Shown piece after piece: positions 36,189-43,932 of a stretch of DNA of 64,000 bases. Every line of letters starts with the position of its first letter. Position 1 is the stretch's first letter. The position numbers and the translations under genes were made by a program. The notes beneath the pieces were generated by a model. That model ran no database searches. It worked only from the letters and a program-made list of their open reading frames with translations, and was not told where the DNA came from. The stretch is from Eggerthellaceae bacterium (GTDB lineage: Bacteria > Actinomycetota > Coriobacteriia > Coriobacteriales > Eggerthellaceae). The DNA lies in contig CAJTDS010000001.1 of assembly GCA_910575165.1 (NCBI GenBank), positions 279,928 to 343,927 of the forward strand, written 5' to 3'.

Positions 36189-36343
36189 ACGGAGGCGGTG
36201 GGAATCGCTTCCTGCGTGATGTATGTCGCGTTGTTTTGCGCGGAAAGCGGCGTTGCGTTGCAGAAGCGCGCGGAAGCGTGCGGACGAGTTTCGTGGTTGA
36301 GGCAGGCGCTTTCGGGCGGGCGAGCGTTGATGGAAGGTGGGTC

Positions 36344-37624
36344 ATGAGGCGAATCGTGGTGCTGGGGTCGACGGGCTCCATTGGAACGCAGACGCTAGAT
36401 GTGGTGCGCAGGCATCCGGACAAGCTGCAGGTGGTGGGGCTGGCGGCCGGCGGCGGTCGCCTTGACCTGCTGGCCGAGCAGGTGCGCGAGTTCGGCGTGG
36501 CGCAAGTGGCCGTGGGAAGCGAGGGCGCGGCCGAAACGCCGGCGGCGGCGAAGCTGGTCGAGGCGGTGGAGTCGGTGCGGCCCCGAGAGCGGTTCGCAAG
36601 TCTGGCCGAGGCGTTCCAGTCCCGCGGCGGCAAGAGGGTAGGATTCGGGCCCGACGCCGTGGTTGACCTGGTACAGCTTCCCGATGTGGACGTGGTGGTG
36701 AACGCCCTGGTGGGTGCCGCGGGCCTGCGGGCCAGCTACGAGACGCTGCGCTGCGGCAAGGTGCTGGCGCTGGCGAACAAGGAGTCGCTGGTGGTGGGGG
36801 GCGACCTCATCATGCCGCTGGCGGCCCAGGTGGACGCGGCGCGCACGGCGGCGGGCCTGGCTCCGGCCACGGGTCCGGCTGGTGCGCTCATGCCCATCGA
36901 TTCGGAGCACGGCGCCATCTACCAGTGCCTGCTGGGCGAGAACCCCCGCGAGGTCACGCGGCTGTGGGTGACGGCGTCGGGCGGGCCCTTCCGCGGGCGC
37001 ACCCGCCAGCAGCTGCAATCCATCACGCCGGCCCAGGCCCTGGCCCATCCCACGTGGAACATGGGGGCGAAGATCTCCATCGACTCGTCCACCCTCATGA
37101 ACAAGGGCCTGGAGGTGATAGAGGCGCACCATCTGTTCGCCATGCCCTACGACCGGATCTCGGTGGTGGTGCAGCCCCAAAGCGCCATCCATTCCATGGT
37201 GGAGTACGCCGACGGTTCGGTGAAGGCGCATCTGGGCACTACCGACATGCGCATCCCCATCCAGTTCGCGCTGTCCTATCCCGACCGCTGGGACGCCCCG
37301 GTGGGGCCGCTTGACTTCACGAAGCTGGGCAACCTGGAGTTCGCGCCCCCCGACGAGGAGACGTTCCGCTGCCTGGCGCTGGCTCGCACGGCCGGAAGCG
37401 CGGGCGGCACGTTGCCGGCGGTCATGAACGCAGCCAACGAAGTGGCCGTGGCGGCGTTTCTGGCGGAAGAGGGCAGCTACCTTGGCATTGCCGAGTGCGT
37501 GGAAGCTGCCATGGACGCCCACGTGGCAGGCGGCGGTGGCGGCTTGCAGCCGGTGGAGAGCATCGAGCAACTGCTAGAAGTAGACGCTTGGGCCCGAGAA
37601 GAGGCCAAGCGCCACGTGCGATAG
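36344..37624 (+). CDS. dxr: 1-deoxy-D-xylulose-5-phosphate reductoisomerase
   Basis: Dxr commits carbon to the MEP isoprenoid pathway. The 426-residue protein starts with the NADPH site VLGSTGSIGTQTLDVV, has ANKESLVVGGDLIMP, the metal and substrate segments PIDSEHGAIYQCL and SSTLMNKGLEVIEAHHLF. It is slightly longer than usual because of two Ala/Gly-rich inserts. ATG at 36344 was chosen because the NADPH motif follows at once. In many genomes rseP follows dxr; here it lies at 56 kb on the other strand. Confidence 0.95.
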   Translation: MRRIVVLGSTGSIGTQTLDVVRRHPDKLQVVGLAAGGGRLDLLAEQVREFGVAQVAVGSEGAAETPAAAKLVEAVESVRPRERFASLAEAFQSRGGKRVGFGPDAVVDLVQLPDVDVVVNALVGAAGLRASYETLRCGKVLALANKESLVVGGDLIMPLAAQVDAARTAAGLAPATGPAGALMPIDSEHGAIYQCLLGENPREVTRLWVTASGGPFRGRTRQQLQSITPAQALAHPTWNMGAKISIDSSTLMNKGLEVIEAHHLFAMPYDRISVVVQPQSAIHSMVEYADGSVKAHLGTTDMRIPIQFALSYPDRWDAPVGPLDFTKLGNLEFAPPDEETFRCLALARTAGSAGGTLPAVMNAANEVAVAAFLAEEGSYLGIAECVEAAMDAHVAGGGGGLQPVESIEQLLEVDAWAREEAKRHVR

Positions 37625-37738
37625 GGCCACGCTCATCCAGCCGTTGCGCGCCGGCGCAGCAGCCGGGCAGGTGGGAAGACGAGCGCGGCGCGAAAACAAG
37701 CGCGAGAGACGGCCTCCCGCGAGCTTGCCCGCAGGCGC

Positions 37739-38752
37739 TTACACGTTGAAGGCGCGCTCCACTGCGTCGTATTGGGCCAGGCTTCGGGCTCGGGCTGGGC
37801 TGAGGTAGTCGGTGGAGTAGAAGTACACGGCGCCGTTGGTGGCTTCGATGCGTCGCACGTCGTTGGCTCGGCCCTGGTCGCGGGCGGCGCGCCAGGCAGC
37901 CTCCACCGCTTCGGCATCCATGCAAAAGGGCGGGTTCGCCAGGTTCGTGCGGGCCAAGGGGCGCGGATAGATGCGGGATTCGTCGCGCACGCACTCTAGG
38001 AAGGCGGCTGCGGGGTCGTCTTCGGCGGCCAGGAAGGCCCAGCGGGCGTAGGCGTCGGTCATGGCGGTCTCGTCGTAAAGATAGTAGCTGTGCGCGCCCA
38101 TGAGCAGGCGGACGCCGCGGCAGTCGTCGAAGTCGTTGCAGGCGGAGTCCGGCGACTGCAACGGGGCCGATTCGTCGTTCTGCCCCTCAACGGCTTCCAG
38201 GGGGATTGGCGCTGCGTCTGCTGTTTCGCCGGCAGCGTCCTTGCTGCTCTCGGCTTTGCGATGTTTGAATCCCGAAAGCCCCACAGGCCGTCCGGGTGAG
38301 GACGAGAAGGCGGATGCGACGTGGGGATTTCGTCGAACTCCGCTTTCGGGGGAAGCATCCGGGCGGTCGCTTGCGTTGGCGGCGGTCTCCGTGCGCGCCT
38401 TGCAGCGGTCGCCGAGGGATTCGTCCAGGTCGCAGGTTTCCTTATAGGCCATCAAGCGATTGTAGACGGCCATTTCCACATCCTCCGGATCCAGGGAATC
38501 GGGCACCAGACCCGCGTCGGCCCAACCGCCGGGGCTGGCCAGCTTGCTTGCTCGTGATTGCGAGCGTACGAAGGCCAAGGCGCGTTTCACGGCGTCGCTC
38601 AGCGCTTGCTCGGGGGTCTGATTGGTTTCGCCTTCGGGCGCCGTCGATGGAAAGCCTTCCGCGGATGGCAGCAGCTCGGAAATGTCCTGGCCCGACTCCT
38701 GGGCCTTCAGCAGCGCCACCACGGCGTCGCGAATCTCGTCTTCCTCGCTCAT
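37739..38752 (-). CDS. YdhW-like protein of oxidoreductase clusters
   Basis: The 337-residue protein has an acidic head, a polar low-complexity middle (about residues 115-205) and a conserved-looking C-terminal domain: LMGAHSYYLYDETAMTDAYA, RWAFLAAEDDPAAAF, RPLARTNLANPPF and YFYSTDYLSPARARSLAQYD. This domain recalls YdhW, encoded beside the AOR-type enzyme YdhV in E. coli; an AOR-type gene lies 5 kb away here. The match is from memory of the family pattern and is uncertain. Role unknown. Confidence 0.55.
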   Translation of the reverse strand: MSEEDEIRDAVVALLKAQESGQDISELLPSAEGFPSTAPEGETNQTPEQALSDAVKRALAFVRSQSRASKLASPGGWADAGLVPDSLDPEDVEMAVYNRLMAYKETCDLDESLGDRCKARTETAANASDRPDASPESGVRRNPHVASAFSSSPGRPVGLSGFKHRKAESSKDAAGETADAAPIPLEAVEGQNDESAPLQSPDSACNDFDDCRGVRLLMGAHSYYLYDETAMTDAYARWAFLAAEDDPAAAFLECVRDESRIYPRPLARTNLANPPFCMDAEAVEAAWRAARDQGRANDVRRIEATNGAVYFYSTDYLSPARARSLAQYDAVERAFNV

Positions 38753-38833
38753 AGCTTTGTCTCCTTCGGTCTTTCGTGCCGATCGCTGCTTGCACGTGCC
38801 GCCCTCGCGCGGTGCCGCAGCTGTGTCGTTCGG

Positions 38834-39451
38834 CTACGCGCAGGCCGCTTCCGGCTCGTCTTCCCAAGAGCTCACCAGCAGATCGGTGCGGATGTCGCGC
38901 AGGGAGCAGTGCTCGCACATGAGGCACGCCACGCCGTAGGAATCGCACGGCACCGCCGCGTCGAGCTTCGGCAAGCCAGCGCCTTCGCGCACCAGGAAGT
39001 CGCCGACCAGGGCGCGAACGGCCTCCACGGCGAAGGTGAGCGTGTTGGCCTTGCCTGCAGGCACGCCGCCTACGGCTTCGCGAACCTCGTCGGTGGTGAG
39101 GGCGAGCGCCTCTGCCAGCGTGCGGCCCTCGATCATGGAGCACGTCGCACTGGCGCAGGCAGTCATGGCAAGGCAGCCGCGAGTCTTGAAGCCGGCCGCC
39201 TCGATGACGCGCGTTCCCGGATTCACGCGCGCGAACAGCCGGAAGGCCACCTCGCCGCGCTTTGATTTCCCTACCATGGACTGCACGTTGTATCCTTCGG
39301 GGCGCCCACCGTTGCGGTAGTCGGCCACGATGGCCAGCAGCTTCTCGGAATATCCTGCCACGCCGTCGTCCACTTCGGTCTGGTATACGTCGGCCGTGCG
39401 CAGCAGCACGCGCTGCGGCGGCTCGTGGTAGATGTCCCTGCCTTCTCCCAT
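38834..39451 (-). CDS. NifU/IscU-like iron-sulfur scaffold protein
   Basis: The 205-residue protein resembles the NifU N-terminal (IscU-type) scaffold on which [Fe-S] clusters are built: GFKTRGCLAMTACASATCSM with the conserved Cys, and EALALTTDEVREAVGG. The C-terminal Cys group CDSYGVACLMCEHCSLRD is an addition that could bind another metal. ATG at 39451 was chosen by domain start and a weak AAAGGGTGG site. It could supply clusters to the nearby ferredoxins. It is divergent from the LuxR gene. Confidence 0.75.
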   Translation of the reverse strand: MGEGRDIYHEPPQRVLLRTADVYQTEVDDGVAGYSEKLLAIVADYRNGGRPEGYNVQSMVGKSKRGEVAFRLFARVNPGTRVIEAAGFKTRGCLAMTACASATCSMIEGRTLAEALALTTDEVREAVGGVPAGKANTLTFAVEAVRALVGDFLVREGAGLPKLDAAVPCDSYGVACLMCEHCSLRDIRTDLLVSSWEDEPEAACA

Positions 39452-39739
39452 GATCGACCACCCTTTCGGACCAGGACGCCAGCTTTCGTGCGCCCGCCTG
39501 CTCTTTTCTCGTTGCCCGTACGCTATCATGACCCATCTTGTCCGATTACCCTGTTTCAGGCGACCTTGGGAAACGATTCCGTAACCAAGGCGGAAGACAA
39601 TGGAGGGGTATTTTCGCGCGGGGGCATAAAAAGGGCTATCATGGATGCCGGAGCGCGGGCGAGTCGGTGCCGAAAAGGTTGGCGTGCGGCTCGAGAGGTG
39701 GCCGCCGCAGTGCGCGGGGTGAGGAGAAGGAGGAGCCTC

Positions 39740-41455
39740 ATGCATGCTGTTGCCAGCGGAATCATGAGCCGCCTGCGGGTGTTCTGGCCGATGCTTGCAG
39801 GCATCATATGTGCCAGGACCGCGCTGATTGTCGCCTGTTACGGCAGCTACTCGTCTACCGACAACGGAGTGTTCACCGACGGTGCCATGCTGGTGGTGTG
39901 CGGATTGTTCCTGGCAGCGCTGCTGGTGCTCTGGCGCACGAAGCGCACGCTTCCTGATAACGTGGTTCAGGTGGGCTTTGCCGTGAGCGTGGCTGTGGCC
40001 GCCGGGTGCTCCATCGCCTTGTCGCTTGTCGACAGCACGGACGAGGCCGTGATGGGTGAGGGGTTCGCGCTCAGCGTTGTTTCCACACTGGCGCTGTCTC
40101 TGTGCATGTTCTACTGGCTTCGCAGCCTGCGCGGTGCCGACGAGGTGACGGCGGCGCTGTTCGTGTTCTGTGCCTTCGCTGTGAGCGTTGCGGTGGTGTA
40201 CGCGCTTTCCTTCGCGCCCACCCGGGCTCAGAACATTGTGGGGGCTGTGCTCATTGTGGCCCAGCTGGTGCTGGTAGGGCCTGCTGCTGCGCGCCGCGGC
40301 GAACTTGCGGGGCGGGCTCACAGGCGGGCGCGTACGTTCTTCACCTTCGCCCGGAGCCATATGCAGGACATGCGCTTTTTGGTGGCGTGCACGGTAGGCA
40401 TGGGTGCGCTGAGCTTCGTGGACGGGTTCTTGCGCGGATACCCTGACGGGCTGCCCATCGCATTCACCCCACCGACGCGCGCCGCCTACACTCTGGGGGC
40501 CATTGCGGTGTGCGCGGCGCTGATGGTGCTGCTGGTGCGCCGTCGCGAGCGGGTGATGACCGTGGTGGTCTTCGTGGTCATGGAGGCGCTGGCGGCGCTG
40601 TCCTTGGTGCTTTTCGGTGCGTTTCCCCTGCACTGGGAGGTGGGTGCGGCGTCGGTGAGCACGCTCAACATCGTGATCTGCGCGTACTGCTGGTATGTGA
40701 TCGTGGCGTTCACCAGTTTCGGCGACCGCGATCCGTACCTGTACGCTATGGGCGGCTGGGTCGTGTGCTTCGGTATACGCTCCGCGGCTCGGATGTTGCT
40801 CTTGTTCGTGTACCCGCTGACAGGCAACGACCTGCTCATCAACTCGCTGCTGGGAGCACTCATTCTGGTGTCCGCGCAAGTGGTCCTGGTTCAGTTTCTG
40901 TTGGCCGAGCAGCGTGAATGGGCCGACGAAGTGGACTATTGCGAAGCTCGCAATGCCGAGGCTCTGGCCCAAGCAGCCAAGGATGTGGCCGCTCGGGACG
41001 AGGAGTTGGCACAAGCTCGCCAGGACTTGATCGAAAGCATTCGCCAGGCCGCAGAGCAGCGCAGCGCCGACCAACAGCAAGCGTTGGAGGCGCTGCTCAT
41101 CGCACGGGCGCAGCGCTGCGTAAAGTGCACCGAGGGTTGCTCGCCCCAGGTTGCACGCGCCGGCTCGCCCGGGACGGAAGCTGTTATGGGAGGTGCTGCG
41201 CCGGGTGGCGGCATTGTGTCGGTGCTCAGCGACTCGATGCGCCGCAGCGTGCGTCAGATGGGCGAGCAGTTCCTGCTGTCCGATCGCGAGATCGACGTAC
41301 TCACGCTCTACGCGCTCGGCCACACCCAGAAGAAAGTGGCCGACGAGCTGTACATAACGCCCGCCACGGCCCACACCCACATCAAGCGCATCTACGCGAA
41401 GTGCGGCATGCACTCCCGTCAGGAAATCCTGGAGTACCTGGAGTCCTATGCCTAA
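39740..41455 (+). CDS. LuxR-family regulator with polytopic membrane N-terminus
   Basis: The 571-residue protein has about twelve membrane helices in residues 10-390, a cytosolic helical linker rich in Gln and Ala with a Cys pair (RCVKCTEGC, about 455), and a C-terminal LuxR HTH (LSDREIDVLTLYALGHTQKK then VADELYITPATAHTHIKRIY). This architecture is frequent in Eggerthellaceae, where it is thought to sense membrane or small-molecule signals for nearby reductases. AGAAGGAGGAG precedes the ATG; longer in-frame starts lack a ribosome site. The 288-base gap upstream shows no clear promoter. Confidence 0.85.
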   Translation: MHAVASGIMSRLRVFWPMLAGIICARTALIVACYGSYSSTDNGVFTDGAMLVVCGLFLAALLVLWRTKRTLPDNVVQVGFAVSVAVAAGCSIALSLVDSTDEAVMGEGFALSVVSTLALSLCMFYWLRSLRGADEVTAALFVFCAFAVSVAVVYALSFAPTRAQNIVGAVLIVAQLVLVGPAAARRGELAGRAHRRARTFFTFARSHMQDMRFLVACTVGMGALSFVDGFLRGYPDGLPIAFTPPTRAAYTLGAIAVCAALMVLLVRRRERVMTVVVFVVMEALAALSLVLFGAFPLHWEVGAASVSTLNIVICAYCWYVIVAFTSFGDRDPYLYAMGGWVVCFGIRSAARMLLLFVYPLTGNDLLINSLLGALILVSAQVVLVQFLLAEQREWADEVDYCEARNAEALAQAAKDVAARDEELAQARQDLIESIRQAAEQRSADQQQALEALLIARAQRCVKCTEGCSPQVARAGSPGTEAVMGGAAPGGGIVSVLSDSMRRSVRQMGEQFLLSDREIDVLTLYALGHTQKKVADELYITPATAHTHIKRIYAKCGMHSRQEILEYLESYA

Positions 41456-41519
41456 GTAGCAGGCGTTCAGTGCTGCAGTTGCTCTTACCTAAGGTGGCGG
41501 ATAAGTTTTGCGCTTTCGG

Positions 41520-41550
41520 TTGACCCTGAGGCTGCCTCAGGGTCTACACT
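41520..41550 (+). promoter_or_regulatory. MerR-type promoter with 19-bp spacer and dyad
   Basis: TTGACC (41520-41525) and TACACT (41545-41550) are 19 bases apart, the long spacer typical of MerR-controlled promoters. A perfect 9-3-9 dyad, ACCCTGAGG and CCTCAGGGT, fills 41523-41543. It lies 74 bases before the MerR gene, so autoregulation is very likely. Confidence 0.85.
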
Positions 41551-41623
41551 GGGGTTTGGGTGCACGGCGGCAGCGTGCGTTCTCGGGAAACACCAAACGG
41601 GCTACGGGGTCGAAGGGCGAGCG

Positions 41624-42799
41624 ATGGTTGCGAAGAAACGACCGGCGAAGACGATTATCCGCCGCGATAGGCTGCTAACGGTCGGTGAGGTGGAAAAGCT
41701 CACCGGCGTTACGCGCGCCATGTTGCGCGACTATGACGAGAAAGGGCTGTTGTGTCCGCGACGAAGCGGGGAGGATGCGGCGAACAATCGCAAGCTCTAC
41801 TCGCTCGAGGATATAGAGCGCCTGAAAAGGATCGTTGCGCTGCGGGCTTACGAGTTCTCGTTGCGAGAGATACGGGATCTGCTGGACAAGGAAGAAGCCG
41901 ACTTCTTTGCGGCTCTGAATCGGAAACTTGTCGACTTGCGTCGGCGTGAGCAGCATCTTCGCAGCTTGGTCCTGTTCGCGAAATACGTGCGCATCGTTGG
42001 CGGGGAGCTTTTCGAGGGCTTGGTGACCGGCCCGGAAGCCTTGGACCTGTATGCCGACAAGGCCAGGACTACCGCGCTGTACACCCAAACCATTAATCGC
42101 ATACGACGGTATGGGAAGGAGGAGAAAGCGCATCTTTTCGCCGAGCTTAGCCGCATCGTTGAAGCCATGGTGCTTCCCGAAGGCAGCACGGACTTCGATG
42201 CTCTTGAAGGCCCAATCGAGCGGTTCGTTATGTGGTGGGATACCTATGTCGAGCCCGTCGAAGATGCTGGTTACCTGGGATTTTGGGCTGTACTGGAAGA
42301 TAATACTGTGCTCGTGTCGGAAATACAGCGCGTGGGCGGTGAATTCGCTTCCGGTAGTCTGCAAATGTACCTGTTCTTCTACTGGATGAAGCGTTTCGCG
42401 ATCGAGGAGCGTGAGCTCGTCGAAACCGTCGCTGCCTATGCCGAAACGGATGTGATAGCGGCGCTAGCGCAAGCGGACAAGCTGGTGAGGCGTGTAGCTC
42501 GCAGGATGGGTGCCCACCTTCCAGATGACGTAAATGCGGCCCCTTGGAAGCGGGATGACGCCTACGAGCTTGCCTATTCGGTGCTCGGCTACGTGAAAGG
42601 TATTTTGGAGGACGAAGAAATGACCCTCTATTTGGACAAAGCGGGTGCCGTGAAGCTGAGAGGTTGCGATGTGGCGCGGGCCAGAGAGGTGGTCAACCTA
42701 AGGCTTGGTGAGGATAAGCTGGCCTGCGAGAGATGCTATGTCGGGGAAATAACGGAAGAGCTCGACCATATGCACAAGGATTCCAGCCCGTTTCGATGA
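41624..42799 (+). CDS. MerR-family regulator with large C-terminal domain
   Basis: The 391-residue protein has an N-terminal MerR winged helix (LLTVGEVEKLTGVTRAMLRD, about 17-36; NRKLYSLEDIERLKRIVALR, about 55-74) and a dimerisation helix. About 280 further residues form a helical ligand-binding region with aromatic clusters (FVMWWDTYVEPVEDAGYLGF), larger than in metal-sensing MerR proteins, which suggests an organic effector. Codon use is slightly less GC-rich than its neighbours. The upstream 19-bp-spacer promoter is its likely target. Confidence 0.85.
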   Translation: MVAKKRPAKTIIRRDRLLTVGEVEKLTGVTRAMLRDYDEKGLLCPRRSGEDAANNRKLYSLEDIERLKRIVALRAYEFSLREIRDLLDKEEADFFAALNRKLVDLRRREQHLRSLVLFAKYVRIVGGELFEGLVTGPEALDLYADKARTTALYTQTINRIRRYGKEEKAHLFAELSRIVEAMVLPEGSTDFDALEGPIERFVMWWDTYVEPVEDAGYLGFWAVLEDNTVLVSEIQRVGGEFASGSLQMYLFFYWMKRFAIEERELVETVAAYAETDVIAALAQADKLVRRVARRMGAHLPDDVNAAPWKRDDAYELAYSVLGYVKGILEDEEMTLYLDKAGAVKLRGCDVARAREVVNLRLGEDKLACERCYVGEITEELDHMHKDSSPFR

Positions 42800-42803
42800 C
42801 GGA

Positions 42804-43019
42804 TTAGAAGTCGATCAGGCTGCGAACCTCCACGTCCAAGGCAGTCGCGATACGCGAGAGGTCGTCGATTCCCACGCCAACGCGGCCGGTTTCGATACGC
42901 CAGATGTGCGACTTGCTGCTGCCCACCATGAGCGCGAGCCGGTCTTGGGAAAGCCCCTGGCTCTCCCGACGAGCGCGGATGGCGGATCCGAGGGCTTTTC
43001 TTTTCTGCTCCATATCCAT
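42804..43019 (-). CDS. Small XRE-family regulator
   Basis: The 71-residue protein is a Cro/C1-type HTH: GSAIRARRESQGLSQDRLAL, then MVGSSKSHIWRIETGRVGVG and a tail LDVEVRSLIDF. It is convergent with the MerR gene (4 bases between stops) and divergent from the lipoprotein. The perfect palindrome 23 bases upstream of its start is its likely operator. Confidence 0.85.
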   Translation of the reverse strand: MDMEQKRKALGSAIRARRESQGLSQDRLALMVGSSKSHIWRIETGRVGVGIDDLSRIATALDVEVRSLIDF

Positions 43020-43041
43020 GCTGGAATCCTATGTGCTATCA

Positions 43042-43079
43042 TTCTTGAAATGACTTCAAATATGAAGTCATTTCAAGAA
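43042..43079. promoter_or_regulatory. Perfect 17-bp dyad upstream of the XRE gene
   Basis: TTCTTGAAATGACTTCA (43042-43058) and its exact complement (43063-43079) flank the 4-base centre AATA. Placement between the XRE gene and the divergent lipoprotein gene suggests an operator. A -10-like TAGCAC/CATAGG region lies nearby but no promoter is certain. Confidence 0.75.
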
Positions 43080-43270
43080 ACGAGGGGTTGGGGAGCGAAG
43101 AATTGGGCTTATTTCCGCAGTGAAGCACGACGGGCCATCCGACGTCTTTACATGGAGGTTTCCCTGCGGTGCGGTAAATAAAGTGGAGACTGGGTCGGTG
43201 GCCAACTGCTCTCATTGCAGTCGACTATCGAGCCTGTATTGAAACCAATAAAGAAAAGGAGAAGATTGCT

Positions 43271-43849
43271 ATGAACCTGTTGACTATTCGCTTTGCCAAA
43301 AAGGGCTTGCTGGTATTGGCGGTTCTCTGCTTGTGCGTCGGAATGCTCATGTCGGGGTGTTCCTCGGCGAAGGAGAAATCGACCGCTTCGACCAAGGACG
43401 TTGAGGCCGTTGCCGTAGAAAAGGTCGCTGGTGGCGACGAAAAGGAAGAGGCGGATAAGGGCGCGCTCGCTTCAGATGATTCTTCGGAAGCGACGCCCGA
43501 AGAAACACCTGGAGCCAATCCAGAATCCGAGGTCGCGTCCGAGCCCGAAGCAGAGGCGGGTCCCCAAGAGGAAATGGTTGACGGGATGAGGGCGAGTTTC
43601 AAGGAAGCCATGGATGGCTACGAGGCGTTCTTCGATGAGTACGTGCAGTTCATGACGGAATACTCCAACTCGGATGACACCACCGCAATGCTCGCCGACT
43701 ATCTTAGCTTTATGGAGCGGTACAACGAGGCCATGGAGAAGATGAGCGCCATGGGCGAAGAGGAAATGAACGACGCCGAGATGCTTTACTACATCGACGT
43801 TCAGACACGCGTAAACAACAAACTGCTGGGGGCTGCTGCGGATATGTAG
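43271..43849 (+). CDS. Acidic lipoprotein of unknown function
   Basis: The 192-residue product has a signal peptide with lipobox LMSGC (Cys near 30), then an acidic Glu/Ser/Ala linker to about residue 100, and a helical domain (MRASFKEAMDGYEAFFDEYV, then DYLSFMERYNEAMEKMSAMG). It may belong to a DUF6591-like group of Coriobacteria/Firmicutes lipoproteins; this is tentative. AAAAGGAG precedes the ATG region. Lower GC than its neighbours. Confidence 0.75.
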   Translation: MNLLTIRFAKKGLLVLAVLCLCVGMLMSGCSSAKEKSTASTKDVEAVAVEKVAGGDEKEEADKGALASDDSSEATPEETPGANPESEVASEPEAEAGPQEEMVDGMRASFKEAMDGYEAFFDEYVQFMTEYSNSDDTTAMLADYLSFMERYNEAMEKMSAMGEEEMNDAEMLYYIDVQTRVNNKLLGAAADM

Positions 43850-43872
43850 GGCTCTGGCCGCGAGGGCAACGC

Positions 43873-43912
43873 AAACAGCCCGCGCTGCCGTGAGCGACGG
43901 CGCGGGCTGTTT
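43873..43912. terminator. Terminator between lipoprotein and AOR genes
   Basis: AAACAGCCCGCG (43873-43884) pairs with CGCGGGCTGTTT (43901-43912) with further pairing inside. It lies between convergent genes and can serve both. Confidence 0.8.
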
Positions 43913-43932
43913 GAAGGAGGGGGCTTGAGGGG

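Noticed and set aside
43062..43181. Small plus-strand frame starting inside the 17-bp dyad
   Set aside because: Its first codons are the operator arm itself; no ribosome site and no conserved features.
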